The position numbers and the translations under genes are program-made. From Calonectria ilicicola (Eukaryota > Ascomycota > Sordariomycetes > Hypocreales > Nectriaceae), in assembly GCA_020809705.1 (NCBI GenBank), contig CP085828.1, positions 5,518,001 to 5,582,000 on the forward strand: a DNA stretch of 64,000 nucleotides. The letters run 5' to 3'. The number at the start of each line of letters is the position of its first letter. Within the stretch, counting starts at the first letter, position 1. Shown piece after piece: positions 49,977 to 60,817 of the stretch. The notes beneath the pieces are model-generated. The model saw only the letters and a list, made by a program, of their open reading frames with translations, was not told where the DNA came from and searched no databases.

Positions 49977-51117
49977 CTATGACTTATTGAGAATCTTTAC
50001 GGCGTCCTTCGTGTAAATGTAACTCGCGCCGCTCCACACTGTGGTAGTGGCCACGATGTATCTGGAGATTATGAGCGTTAGCTAAACCTCAACTCCTTCG
50101 TGTCTTGGCTTCCCTTCTTTCTCCTCTAGATACACAAGAGTCACGCGTACAAAGGAAACTACTTACTGCATAATAGTAAGGGCTGTCGAAATATCTGCTG
50201 TCACGAGCGGAGCGGCTGTAGTCATGCCGATCAATCCTAATTGAAGAAAGGTGTTGTATTTGCTAATGGTCGTGGGGCGAACCTCGGCTGAGGGGAGCGA
50301 AAAGTCCCAGTAGCGGGTAAAGGTCTTGGGGGGAGGAAGGGAGATCCAGCGGTAATATATAGCTGATATAGCGAGGCCGACATCACGTCCTAGGATAATA
50401 AGTGCCACCCAAGCTATTTCAAGGGTTAGATCAATGCGACATCATTGGCCTTGTTTCCTGGTGACTTGAAGAAACACATACCAGGAAGGGCGCCCTTGAC
50501 AGCAAGACACACAGTCAAAATGGTCATGAGCATCTTGTCGGCCATGGGATCAATTACTGTTCCTACCACCGTTTTGCGATTCCATTTCCTAGCAATCCAG
50601 CCGTCCAGCATGTCAGTGATCCCAGCATAGGCAAACAAACCCACGGCCCAGGTGTGCTGGTCATGAAGGACTAGATAGCCAATGAAAGGCGCAGCGACTA
50701 GCCGGGTGAATGTGAGGAAGTTGGGAAGTGTGTAGATGTCTTCGTGGATGACGTCTTTGGGGGGCGTCGCGGCCGGCGAAGGCGTGGTCGCGTGAGTGGT
50801 GTTGATGATGGAGGGGTTCTTGGCTGATGAGGTTGCAACATTTGGGAATGACGATGAATTGGAACTATTACGTTTGAAAATGAAGAAACCGGTCAATTAA
50901 ATTCTTCATCTAAATCATATTTCGAGAAGAAGACCTACTCTACTCGACCTTCTTGCTGTTTTTGCTCCAACAAGACCTTTGCCTTGGAAAAAAAGAAGTG
51001 TTGGCTACGACATGGTAGCGCCTTGATGGGGGCGCCAGCAGCGGGAACACCGCGGCACACACTCAGAGTCGACAGACGCGAGGCTGCACACCTGGCTAAC
51101 CTGGCAGAAAGTACCAT
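49977..51117 (-). CDS. crd1: Cardiolipin synthase (CDP-alcohol phosphatidyltransferase)
   Basis: A mitochondrial inner-membrane enzyme that joins CDP-diacylglycerol and phosphatidylglycerol to make cardiolipin. The leader MVLSARLARCAASRLSTLSV is a strong mitochondrial presequence. The matrix-side motif D(x)2DG(x)2AR(x)nG(x)3D(x)3D is complete, in ITDMLDGWIARKW then VVGTVIDPMADK. Upstream is the typical IYTLPNFLTFTRLVAAPFIG. Downstream are further membrane segments (VALIILGRDVGLAISAIYYR) and VRPTTISKYNTFLQLGLIGM. It ends SYIYTKDAVKILNKS. The junction between exon 1 (ending near LLEQKQQEGR) and the NPSIINTTHATTPSP linker is ambiguous: several acceptors fit, all in non-conserved sequence. Three or four introns in all. 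Confidence 0.93.
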
Positions 51118-51320
51118 ATTGACGGCAGGGACCTGGAGTTCATGCCCCTCGAGCCGTTATGTCGACGCCGATGGTCCTGAGAAAGAAAAAGAAACGGGGT
51201 TTTTTTTCTCTACACCCTGGTAGATCATCCTGTTAAATGCATGGTCCACTGAAGCCCCGGTATAAGGGTTTTTAGCTCGCTTGAAGGTTTGGTCAAGAGC
51301 TTGCCGTCGGTCAGGTTGTA

Positions 51321-51555
51321 CAGTACAATCCCTGAAAGTTTGTACCCTGCCTACCTTTTCCCGCCATCTTTCAGCTAAAATTATAAATAAATAATTATTA
51401 TATAAATTAAGTAAATAAGTAATTTATATATAAAGTTTATTAATATTTATTTATTTATTTATTTTTTTTTACCACCAAACTAATATCATCAGGTGGTTGA
51501 GTTTTAAGGTGAGGAAGTCACAGGGGCACAGTCTTTCAAGGGGTGTATTGTACTG
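51321..51555. mobile_element. Decayed MITE with A/T-only core (Tc1/mariner-like ends)
   Basis: The left end reads CAGTACAATCCCTGAAAG. The reverse complement of the right end reads CAGTACAATACACCCCTTGA, then AAG. The first nine bases are identical and the rest align with small gaps. TA precedes the left end; CA follows the right end, one step from TA, as expected for a mutated TA target duplication. The 235 bp element holds a core at 51377-51470 with only three G/C bases. It has no coding capacity. The ends are imperfect, so this is an old copy or, less likely, coincidence. Confidence 0.5.
51377..51470. repeat. 94 bp almost pure A/T island
   Basis: Only three G or C bases in 94, including TTTA repeats and T-runs at its right end. 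It lies inside the inverted-repeat element and contrasts sharply with flanks near 50% GC. Confidence 0.85.
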
Positions 51556-52084
51556 CAAGAAAGCACGTGAGTATCCTGGCAACGTTCCGATCCTGCTTGA
51601 CAATATCACCTTGCTGACAAGTCAGATGTATGCAATTGGGGTTTGAAGCCCCCTGCCACCTACTAGATGGTATAAATTGACCTATAGTTTCACGGTTAGG
51701 GTACAGAGAATCGTAGGATATACACCAAGACATTGAAATAATCCAGTCATATTTGATACATTGATACTTCTTTCCTCTGGACAATGGCAAAAAACTAATT
51801 ATTGGAAACCCTGGTGAAGACAACGCATATAGAATGCTCTACCATGGACCGGCTTCCCTCGCGGGATCCAGATCTGTCTATCCCGTCGCCTTGTATCTAC
51901 CTGTCCATGCTCCCAATTGCGTCCCATCGTCTCATGTGATCCGTTGCTCCCTTCCAGAAAACCCCAAAACCCAGCCAAATCACAGACCGAAACACCAAAA
52001 ACGACAGTGAGTATTGTGCTAATGATACAACCCTGATCTACTATTAGATTCATGATTAACAATCAATTTGCTCAGGAGACTTAC

Positions 52085-52169
52085 AAACAAATCCGGGTTT
52101 GTGAATGGGTATGCCCATCATTTGATAAGATGCAGCCAGCCGACCCAATGACCCAACTCCAGTAAACAT
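52085..52169 (-). CDS. Doubtful first exon of a small membrane protein (ATP synthase subunit K-like?)
   Basis: The ORF begins MFTGVGSLGRLAASYQMMGI, then PIHKPGFV, and ends at a consensus GTAAGT donor (52084 downward). The Yxx.G.xIxxH pattern recalls the start of fungal ATP synthase subunit K (Atp19). Acceptors near 52035 give a hydrophobic continuation (ISTILTVVFGVSV), but the expected conserved C-terminus is not found before the MITE. It may be a real small gene, a truncated relic, or chance. The start lies only ~60 bp past the osaA stop, which leaves little room for a promoter. Confidence 0.25.
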
Positions 52170-52227
52170 GCCAAGACAGATTCTGTTTAGGGGGTGTGAC
52201 ACATATTATGGTAGAAGATGAAATCCT

Positions 52228-53628
52228 TCAAGTTCTGCCAAGACTGTTTGGGCCGTTAGACCACTGTGAAGGCGCCGTCGAGTTGCCAGTGAAGTACTGC
52301 GCGTCCTGGGTGCCGTCGATTGTGTCAAAGCTCCAAGCAGTTCCATTCTCTTCAAGGCCGTAATGCTGCGAGCTTCCGTCGTCCGCAAGGCCCTCAGGGT
52401 CTGTCTTCAACTGTCGAGGAGAAGGGAATGTGTGATGGTCATGTCCCGCAAGAGGTGCCGCTGAGCGATGAGGCACATAATAAGAGGGAGTGCTCATGTA
52501 ATTGCCGCTTGGGATGCTCCGAGTCTCAGGTATCGAGCCAAGAGACATCGTCGATAGATCTGTTGAAGGAGCGGGGGGGTCGAAGGTGGAGGAGTGGCGT
52601 CGTGGGGGACTGTGAGTAGGCATGTTTCGGGGGAACTCGTGAGCCATAGTAGTTCCTGTATTAAACCGGGTTTGTCTGGTGGGATCGAGAGCATAGTTGC
52701 TCTGAGCTGGTGGTGCATATGACATTGGAGATGCACTGGGAGGCATCGACGTAACAAACGAGTGCTGCTGAGGGGGTTGGGGAGGTGGCGGTGCGTGAGC
52801 TGGAAATCCATAGTGTGTGGGTGCTGGAGCGCCATAGGGAGAAATCTGGACAGGCTGGAAGCTTGGAAGAGACATTGCGCGCTGCAAAACACTTCCGTGG
52901 CCGCCAAACTCGTGCCCTGGCAATGATCCAAACATGGCGTGTGGTCCCATTCGATCATCGGGGTTACATTCAACCTCGTCGATAGGAGCACGGAAATTTT
53001 GTGACATGATCAACTCGGAGCGGGGGATAACGTTCCTAAGGTTAGGGTGTTTTGTTGGAGTGGTCAATCGCCCAGACATGACGTCGTTGACGTTATAGTA
53101 GCTCACCAGGTGGTGAGGAACGCCTTGGAAGGAGACGCTAATTGTCTTCTTAACAAGGCCATCGTTCTTGAAAGGATACGAGTCGATAAGAGAACCGATC
53201 AGGGCTCGTTCTGTATCCTTGCCCCCAGCGTTGGGATCCATAGAGGATGGGAATCCAATCCCTGGACGAGAGCTGTCGTTCTTGGTAACACCTTGCTGGG
53301 GTTTCTTGTTCTTCTTGAGAGCTCGCTTCTTCTCACCTGGGGGGAAAGGCTTCTCGAGTTCTCGGTAGATGAGGAAGTTGCCCAATATGCGACTGGGGCT
53401 CCAGGAGACACCATCGGTCCAGCGCTTGATACCAGAGGCGTGCTCCTCGTAGATGAAGACATTGCCGCTTTTGATGAGATCCTGTCGCTCGCGATCATGA
53501 GGTCGACGGGGAACATGGTTTAGCTGACCCGACAGGCAGGCCTCGAAGAGGATGAGGGCATCAATCGTGGAAGCGATATGGCCCTCAAATGTGGGATTTA
53601 GAGGGTTTGATGGGCTCGACATGGCCAT
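52228..53628 (-). CDS. osaA: WOPR-family master developmental regulator (OsaA / Ryp1 / Wor1 type)
   Basis: A fungal-specific transcription factor. Relatives control white-opaque switching (Wor1), dimorphism (Ryp1) and the balance of sexual and asexual development (OsaA). Single exon, 466 residues. WOPRa is TFEGHIASTIDALILFEACL, SGQLNHVPRRPHDRERQDLI, then SGNVFIYEEHASGIKRWTDG and VSWSPSRILGNFLIYRELEK. After a basic linker (KKRALKKNKKPQQ) WOPRb is GSLIDSYPFKNDGLVKKTIS, then GVPHHLVSYYNVNDVMSGRL. The bipartite domain and PxPHDRER/KRWTDG wording fit the Ryp1/OsaA branch, not Gti1/Pac2. The C-terminal half is Pro/Gln/Ser-rich and disordered. Met-3 is an alternative start. The gene is preceded by 8.4 kb without genes. 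Confidence 0.94.
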   Translation of the reverse strand: MAMSSPSNPLNPTFEGHIASTIDALILFEACLSGQLNHVPRRPHDRERQDLIKSGNVFIYEEHASGIKRWTDGVSWSPSRILGNFLIYRELEKPFPPGEKKRALKKNKKPQQGVTKNDSSRPGIGFPSSMDPNAGGKDTERALIGSLIDSYPFKNDGLVKKTISVSFQGVPHHLVSYYNVNDVMSGRLTTPTKHPNLRNVIPRSELIMSQNFRAPIDEVECNPDDRMGPHAMFGSLPGHEFGGHGSVLQRAMSLPSFQPVQISPYGAPAPTHYGFPAHAPPPPQPPQQHSFVTSMPPSASPMSYAPPAQSNYALDPTRQTRFNTGTTMAHEFPRNMPTHSPPRRHSSTFDPPAPSTDLSTMSLGSIPETRSIPSGNYMSTPSYYVPHRSAAPLAGHDHHTFPSPRQLKTDPEGLADDGSSQHYGLEENGTAWSFDTIDGTQDAQYFTGNSTAPSQWSNGPNSLGRT

Positions 53629-55580
53629 GATTCAGAGTGTGACCCAAGGAAACTTAACCTTGAGCTGGAGAAGGAAGAAGGTGATTTAGCAACTGCCCCG
53701 TTGTGGAGGCTGAGCTTGTTGGCAAGCCAAATTGGGGGAATAATGGGGCAGACGAATCAAAAAGAATGATTATTGGGAGTCTGCTGTGAGAATTGCGAGG
53801 TTGTGAGGTCTGGATTTCGAAATTTTTGGGCGGGAAGAGTTGTCTCAAGATAGTTGAGCAGGGTAAAAAACGGCGGAGAGTCGAAAATGAGAGGAGAGAA
53901 GCAGGTGGTGTAGTAGTTTGGCCGAGTTGGATTGGAAGAGGGGTCGACGAGAAGGCAACATAGACCAAAGGGCGAGGGGCTGGGTCAACGTGAGATTGAC
54001 TTGGGCGTGGAAGTTTGGCTGGTGGGCGCGGTGGAATCGATCAGAGTTTTGTATCAGGGCCTATCACCATGTCCCAAAAAGCATCTGCGTACGAGAGAGA
54101 GTTTGTGAAGTACCCGCCAAACCAAGAGAGGGGAGAAGCCAGGCACCAGGCAGCGAGGATTGGGCAACGACAGCCAGGTGAAAAGGCGAAGAGGAGATGA
54201 AGGAGGGAAACTGGGCCGGACCAAGGTCGAGGGGAGACTCGAGTCTATAGAGTTTGCTTGGCGAGTGGTTCCAGCGGATCCACGATTGAACGAGGCGAAG
54301 GCGCGAGAGATGAAAGTTGGCGAGACCGCGGGCCAAAAGGTAGGGCCAAGATATTCATGGACGGCTGTGGCACCTTCAGCAAGGTCGAATGGCGAAGACG
54401 GAGAGGCGTCAAGGTGCTGGAGGCGTTCCTAGAAGTCCTGCGTCCGGCGGTTTCTTGACTGAGTCCGGTCTCCTGTCACCGGGAGAAGCTGGCTATCTGT
54501 GTTCCCTTGCACCTTTCCTTTTGGCGTTTTCCTTTGCGGGAAGGCGAAATGCGCTTTTCCGGATGTTGGGTGGGCAAGTATGTAGTGTTGGTGGAGTCGG
54601 GTGTGTTGACTCGCAGGCGTGTGGTGTGAATTATTTCTGTCAGTCGGGTGGCTGTAGTAGTAGCTTCTGCTAACGGACAAGACAGTGAGCGATGCTTTTC
54701 AGATGCTGTTTGCCTAGAAATTTTATGGAGAAGCTAATGGTGGTAAATTTGTTGACGGAGACGGAGATAGTGACAATAAGACGGGGAAGGCGTTGGGAGT
54801 CTGGGTCACAATGTCTCAGTCTTCTCTGTATCCGCCGTTTTGCTTGTCTTGTCTCTAGAAGTGCCGGACCCGGGACAAACAGGAGGGGCAGAAAAAGAGG
54901 GTATGTACCCTTTGGGCGACAGTGTCGAGTAACACACGCGGCGGATTCGCGACCCAGATGGCTGGCGGAGCAGCAAGAGAAGGCTTGCGGAGAACGGTGC
55001 TGTCGCCGTCCGGAAGAGGATACACAAGATCAGGAACTGGGTCCCGTCCTTTTTGTGTGTTAATGCCCGTGGTGCTTGGCGTAAGTCCGGCAGAGCGACA
55101 GATTGGGAACGGCAGACGAGACCCCCGGAGTCGGCAGTCGGATGCTCGAACGGGATTTGTCGACCGATCTGGCTGAAGGATTGCCAGGACGCAAACGAAC
55201 AAAACGGGGCCTTTATTCCACCACAGCGACGGCTCGCGGTTCGCACTCACACTTCGCGACGTGTTGCAGCTAACGTCGTCTAGCTGGGGCTGATACACAG
55301 ATACGGGCAGCCAGCAAGCCTTGGATGGCGGTAAGGGAGGGAGAGGGGGGTAAGGAAGTGAGAAGGAGAGACAATTGACTGGAATGCGGGAAGAGTGAAA
55401 ACAGAGTGGTGTCTGGAGTGGGCGGGCGACGACAAGAAGTAGTCGTCGTAAGTAGCAGTGTAGCAGCGATAGAGTGGAAGGAAGTGGAGGGCCAGGAACG
55501 CGAGAGAGGCGTGCCCTGAGAGGAGTAGATGAAGAGGAGGGGGAGGGGGGCGTGTGAATTCCCGTGTGGTGTGAGATGAA

Positions 55581-55610
55581 ATGGGATGGGATGGGATGGG
55601 ACGGGACAGG
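55581..55610. repeat. GGGAT pentanucleotide microsatellite
   Basis: About four units of ATGGG followed by ACGGG and ACAGG, upstream of osaA. Confidence 0.85.
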
Positions 55611-56035
55611 ATAGGCCGGCGACAGAACCAAGCATACGACCAGCACCAGTCGAGTTCAGTGACGGAGTCGGCGTCGTCAGCGTCTGGTGAACGGACGGGA
55701 GACGGTCAGAGTACGGTACCTAGACCCGGCTCGACTCAACTGCAAACGAGACTGGACCGGGGGGGGTGGGCACTTGGACTGTATAGAGGCCAGGTCGGGG
55801 AGCCAAGACACGACCAAAAAAAAAAATAAGGACTGCAGGGCCAGGACCGTGAAAAAACGGTGACGATGACGACGGTATTCGCGATGACAGATGACGGGTG
55901 CTGGTGGGAAAAGGCCGGTGTCTGCACTAACAAAGAGAGATGCTAGCCAGGCCGGGCCAAAAAGAATAAGTGCTAGTGTGGCTTTTCTGGGGGAGCAACA
56001 ATACTTTTCGTGAGGTGAGAAAGAGGCTGACGACT

Positions 56036-56053
56036 GACAGACCAGACCAGACC
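56036..56053. repeat. CAGAC/CCAGA pentanucleotide repeat
   Basis: About three consecutive ACCAG-type units in the osaA upstream region. Confidence 0.7.
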
Positions 56054-56288
56054 GAAAAATAAATGGTTTAACAACACCACACAGACACTTGCAGATAGGG
56101 CACCGGATTACCGAGAAAAAAACAAAACAAAGCAGGGCCTAAAACAACGGAACACCCGCCCTTTTTCTGTCCTGTGCTGTCCTCCTGTGAAGAAGCCCAA
56201 TCCCGCGACCCATTTGAATCGACTCCTCCTATCCTCTCTCTCCTCTACCTCTTTCTTTACTAGCGTTCACCACGACCCAATTTCGCAG

Positions 56289-56320
56289 ACGTACATGTGC
56301 GCGCGCGCGCACGCATGCAC
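56289..56320. repeat. 32 bp alternating purine-pyrimidine tract (potential Z-DNA)
   Basis: Every base from 56289 to 56320 alternates purine and pyrimidine, including a central (GC)n run of about 12 bases flanked by ACGTACATGT and ACGCATGCAC. It lies 2.66 kb upstream of the osaA start codon. Confidence 0.85.
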
Positions 56321-56711
56321 TTGACGCACGCCCAATCCATTTTACCTACCCAATTCGCACCAAAACGATGAGCATCCCAAGCAACGTGCTCCTCATGATC
56401 CTCGCTTCACGTCACAAGAGAGATAATGAAGGGGACGGAGAATTAGATGGGGAAATGGAGGGTAACATCCTTGTCTAGTCAATGTGTCAAGTCCGTCAGT
56501 GCTCGATTAATGATGCTTGACTTGCCTTGTCTGTAATGCCAGGCGAGCTGGGACATGGGCACATGGAACGAGTGCGAACATGGGGACATGGGGCATGAAT
56601 CAATTGGCAAGGAAGAGAGAAACATCCCCTCTCACCTCTCCCCTCTCCCCATGCCACATGAACAGATCAAGACTTGAGAGATTGAACGAGGCCAAAGCCA
56701 AGACTAGGTCG

Positions 56712-56730
56712 GGGCAGGGCAGGGCAGGGG
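56712..56730. repeat. GGGCA pentanucleotide repeat
   Basis: Three to four units of GGGCA. Confidence 0.75.
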
Positions 56731-57781
56731 ATGCTCGAGCTCTTGCGCCCCCAAGGCAGGACAGGACTGCAACTTTCCAACGCTCTGTGTCTGCATACTA
56801 CTGCACTCCGTACCTACTCCATGCTTCACAGCTCCCATGCTCCTTGTCAAGCTCCACGGGGAACCTGTCAGACCAATAAACGACGATTGGCCAGACGTCA
56901 CGGTCAACAAGCCCCAAAGGCCCACTTTCCATAGTGGGTGCTACCCTCAGTAAATAAATGGAGCGAGGTGCAAAATGGGGCAAAATTATGGTCTAGACAA
57001 ATGGCAAGAGCCCATAATTACTATCTCTTTGGAGCCTTTAGACATGGAGATTTGGACGGGGACGGGGGCAGAGGGGCCGCAGGGCCCATAGGTCCATGGT
57101 TCAGCATACATAGCACAATGTCAATGATGCTTAAGCCAAAGGTGTCGCTCGCTCTCTTGCGATGGATGCATGGACCATGGGTATGCGCCAAGGCAGCTAC
57201 AGGATGGACGTCTAGAAAGAAACCAAGACGAGACGGGAAGAAATGTTCCAAATGAGAAATTCCAGAAATGAAACGGGGATCCCAAGCCTGGGGCGGATTG
57301 AACTAGGTCAAGAATGCCGGCCCGACAGAATGTCATCGGTCTCGGTCAGTGCCAATATCCCGGACCAGGGCCTCACCTCGTTTTGTAGCCTGCAGCGGCA
57401 AACAACGCCAAAACACACCCCAGGCCAGAAGGCCAGCAGGCCCTGAGTACAAGGCGGCAGCCGGGCAACATGCACGCACAAAACGAGCCTGGGGTAATAA
57501 GGATGAACATGGGCCTTGGGCGAAGCACGAGGCAAGAGGCATGTCACACAGACAGGGCTCGACAAGGGGCCACAAGGCGAAAGCCGAGCCTACCACACGC
57601 GGCCACAGTCCCCTGGCGACAGGGCCTCATGCTCATGGCAAGGCTTTGGGCGTGGATAGCTAATGTAGGAATACGTACCATGATGAAGCGGATAGAGCTA
57701 CCCTAATAGCTTGCCAAGGTTAGCCTCGAATCGAAACAGTCGCATGGGCTGCTGGACATCAATCGAATCCTTCCCATGCTT

Positions 57782-57831
57782 CGCATCGCATCGCATCCAC
57801 GCACCCGCCGCATCGCATCGCATCGCATCAC
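57782..57831. repeat. CGCAT pentanucleotide microsatellite, interrupted
   Basis: Two blocks of CGCAT units (three, then four) separated by CCACGCACCCGC. Confidence 0.85.
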
Positions 57832-59342
57832 GTAGCATATCACATGGCCTCGAGGGAAGGGGGAACCATGAGGAGGGGCGGGGAGTTTTGGAATTGCTCC
57901 AACTCGTATGAGCCTTTTTGGGAAATTCGAGAAAATCGAATGCCGCATAGAGACAATCGACACGCCACAACGTGCCAGCGTCGGCGACCACGTTGACGCT
58001 CCTACCAATTTCCATCAACCCAAACGCCCGCTGGTCACTCAAAACATTCGCAACACAATCCCGAATCCGATGGAAGGATCCACGAATTCCCAATGACACG
58101 GCTTCCCAGTCACGCCAAGTTCCTAGCCACGCGCTCAGACCAACGCTCAGTAGGGGATGGGGGGTCAAAGACTCCACATTACGCCTCTCATCAGACAAAA
58201 GTACTTGGAGAAACTGACGAGACCCGAATTGCCCGTCGCGAGAGCCAGAGCCCTTGACCCTGGCCTTGTTCCAGTGCCACCATTCTATTTTGTACAGCAT
58301 TCTGAGATGAGCGAACTATCCGGGTGCTCAGGATGAGGAATCAAGTCTGCCCCATAGAGATTGCCCAAAGCAAACAGGCGTGTGCAAACAAACGAAAAAG
58401 GCGGGAAAGCAGAGTGTGCGTGTGCCATAGCTGCGCCCCTCATTCTTTTTTTTTTTTTTTGGTCATACCGAAATATACTGTACATTGGCATTGGGCCGGC
58501 ACAACTAGACCAGGACCTACTTTTTTTCCCACTTGTAGTACCGCCGATTGGGGAGAAAGCCACTGTCGTGCGCGCCGGCGGCCGACGAGTGCATCCCCGT
58601 GCACCGCAACCGTCCCATAGTTGCAAGACACCACCCAGGCGGCGAGGCAGTCCAGTGGTGGCATCTAAGTCCCGGGGACATCAGCCCGCTAATTGTGGGC
58701 TCGGCCGGGTGCAGGCTGTCCCGTCGTGTGGTCAGAGAACAAGACCTGCGTCAGGGCTTGGCTATCAATGCTGCCGTCCATGCTGCTCGCTCTCGTCACT
58801 CACTTGATGCTTGCAACAAGGGGCACCACTCCCACTCCTACGATGACATACAGATTTCGCAGCACAAAACGGGGGGGGCAGCGGGGGTAGAGCGGGAAGT
58901 CGGCGATGTTGAGGTCACCGAAGCAGGAACAGGATAGAAGAATCCCTCATTCCTTCCTTCTGCCCCAGTTCGGCTACGCAAGATCAGCAAGCCGCTCGTT
59001 CGAGATTGTGGGATAACAAGGGTAACATCCATCCCACCCGGTGGGATTTGTCAAAAAAGAAGAGCCAAGACCAGAGAGCGTAACACCAGGCCAGAATAAT
59101 GCCCCGACGCCGCAAACGGTGGCGTCAGAGGCAGAGAGGGGAGGGAGTTGCCCAGCAAAGAGCCGAAGCAGAGCGTCCAGACCACCGGACCCAAGGCCAT
59201 GCAGAGGAAACCCTGCTCCGGCATTCATGAGGACCCTGGGCTGTAGCTACCCGCGCGCGGTTTGCAAGGCCCAGGGGTGGTTTAAATGGAATCAACCAAC
59301 CTGGGGTCCCTGGCTCCCCTTTGCCCAGCTCACCAGAAGGGG

Positions 59343-59386
59343 CGATACGGATTGCCCTGATCTGAATACGGATTGCCCTTATCCGC
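59343..59386. repeat. Short direct repeat, period about 22 bp
   Basis: ATACGGATTGCCCT occurs twice, 22 bp apart, with similar flanks: a two-copy tandem duplication. Confidence 0.75.
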
Positions 59387-60526
59387 CAGCATCTTGTCCT
59401 GTTTCCGACATGGCCATGCCTCGTGCGGCAGTGCCATGGCCAGGTCCAGCAAGGCGGCAGGGCTGCTCTGACACTGCGCTCCACTGTACTGGCACCATGG
59501 GTATGGGTACGGCCTAGCGCGTCGTTGGTTGTTCTGGGGGTCGGCCCTGGGCTGCAGACGGCGAGTGGGTGTGGTCGTCGTCGAAGTGGTGTCGTAACTA
59601 GCCTCCTCGTACCGGTAGTGGAGCCCCTTCGATCGCGCGCGTCGGAGGACTGCCGGTAGGTGCCGTACGCTGTGCACGCTGGGCAGGCACTTCACCCACC
59701 GGCCCCCTCTGGCCGACCGTAACTGGCGGGAGCTCGAGGTAGGCCCTGCCCCCACAACAGTGTTCCATCCCATGTCTGCCTCCTCGGCCTCTGTCGCTCT
59801 TCTTTTTCTATGCAACACTGCTGTCCCACACACACTCACGCTCACACATCATGCAATGGTGAATGTCCACAAAGAGATGCATTGCCCCCCCTCACCCCTG
59901 CCCCCATGCCCGCTCTTATGTCCCCTTGCCCACAGCCCCCAACCCAAGAAAAGCCAAGCCCAACCCCGGAGCACCAAGCACTAACCAGGGTCTGGTCTTG
60001 GCTACTATTGTGGCGTGCGGCGGTCGCGGCGGCCACGGCGACTGAAGTTTTGACGTCGTTGACCCAATTGCTCCCGTCTCCATCTTCCTCCAGTCGAATT
60101 TCACCAGCTTCTCCATGTTCCCACCCTCTTGCTCCAGCTCCAAGTCCTCGGATTCTCCGTCTTTTCTTTTTACTGTCCTAGAGTCTAACTTTGGTTGTAA
60201 CTTTCAACCACTGTCAACTTCAAACGTAAATAAACGTAAACATGCAATAGAGTCTGCAGAGCTGATGGCCCACTGCCGACCAACGCCACATAAAACAGCA
60301 GCCTTGTCCTCTCCCATCTTTAACAGATATTCCTTCCCTCTTTCTGCCACTTCGTCCTATTCCCACTAACGTTCTTGCATCTCGGTTTCGGATCCCTCAT
60401 TTTCATCATTGTGCCCATGCCCCTCTCATCTCTATCCTCTTCTTAGTTAGCTGCCCCCACATAACAATCATCCGAGGCATCGTTCTCTCAGCATTGCCTC
60501 GCCCTCTATCTCCTCCCCCCCTCTTC

Positions 60527-60817
60527 CTAACCGCCCATCATACTCTTTCTCATGAGTTCACGGACTTGTTTGTCCTCTTCAACGCCCGCACTCTTCGCCA
60601 CGATGGGGCCTTCTCGGACGGGGAACCAGGAGATTAGGCCGGTCCACTTCTTGGCACCTAGCGTCACCTTCCCTTCAAACAGAACATTCGCAATCCCCAT
60701 ACAACCCTCCACTTGTTCCGTGAATCCGCACCCATGGGTCGACCTTGCCATTCCCATGGTTCGCTGGGGCATCTCATCTGTTTGCGGCTTTGGCCCTCCT
60801 GATTCTCCATCCTCCAC
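60527..60817 (-). other. Unassigned 96-codon ORF in the osaA upstream region
   Basis: It starts MEDGESGGPKPQTDEMPQRT and ends VEEDKQVRELMRKSMMGG. Composition is less skewed than that of neighbouring spurious frames and the C-terminus looks protein-like. There is no recognised family and it overlaps another frame. It could be a small protein, an upstream ORF of a long osaA leader, or chance. Confidence 0.2.

Larger units (their letters stand above)
51118..52227. other. crd1-osaA intergenic region with decayed MITE
   Basis: 1.1 kb holding the crd1 promoter, a decayed inverted-repeat element (51321-51555, listed separately), a doubtful small leftward ORF starting at 52169, and the osaA 3' UTR. 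Nothing else was recognised. Confidence 0.5.

Noticed and set aside
54855..55646. 263-codon open frame on the - strand upstream of osaA
   Set aside because: Low-complexity Pro/Ser/Leu translation with no domain, overlapped by other long frames; the openness follows from skewed, C/T-rich composition.
57698..58300. 200-codon open frame on the - strand
   Set aside because: It spans the CGCAT microsatellite, has no recognisable motif and several overlapping frames; more likely chance.
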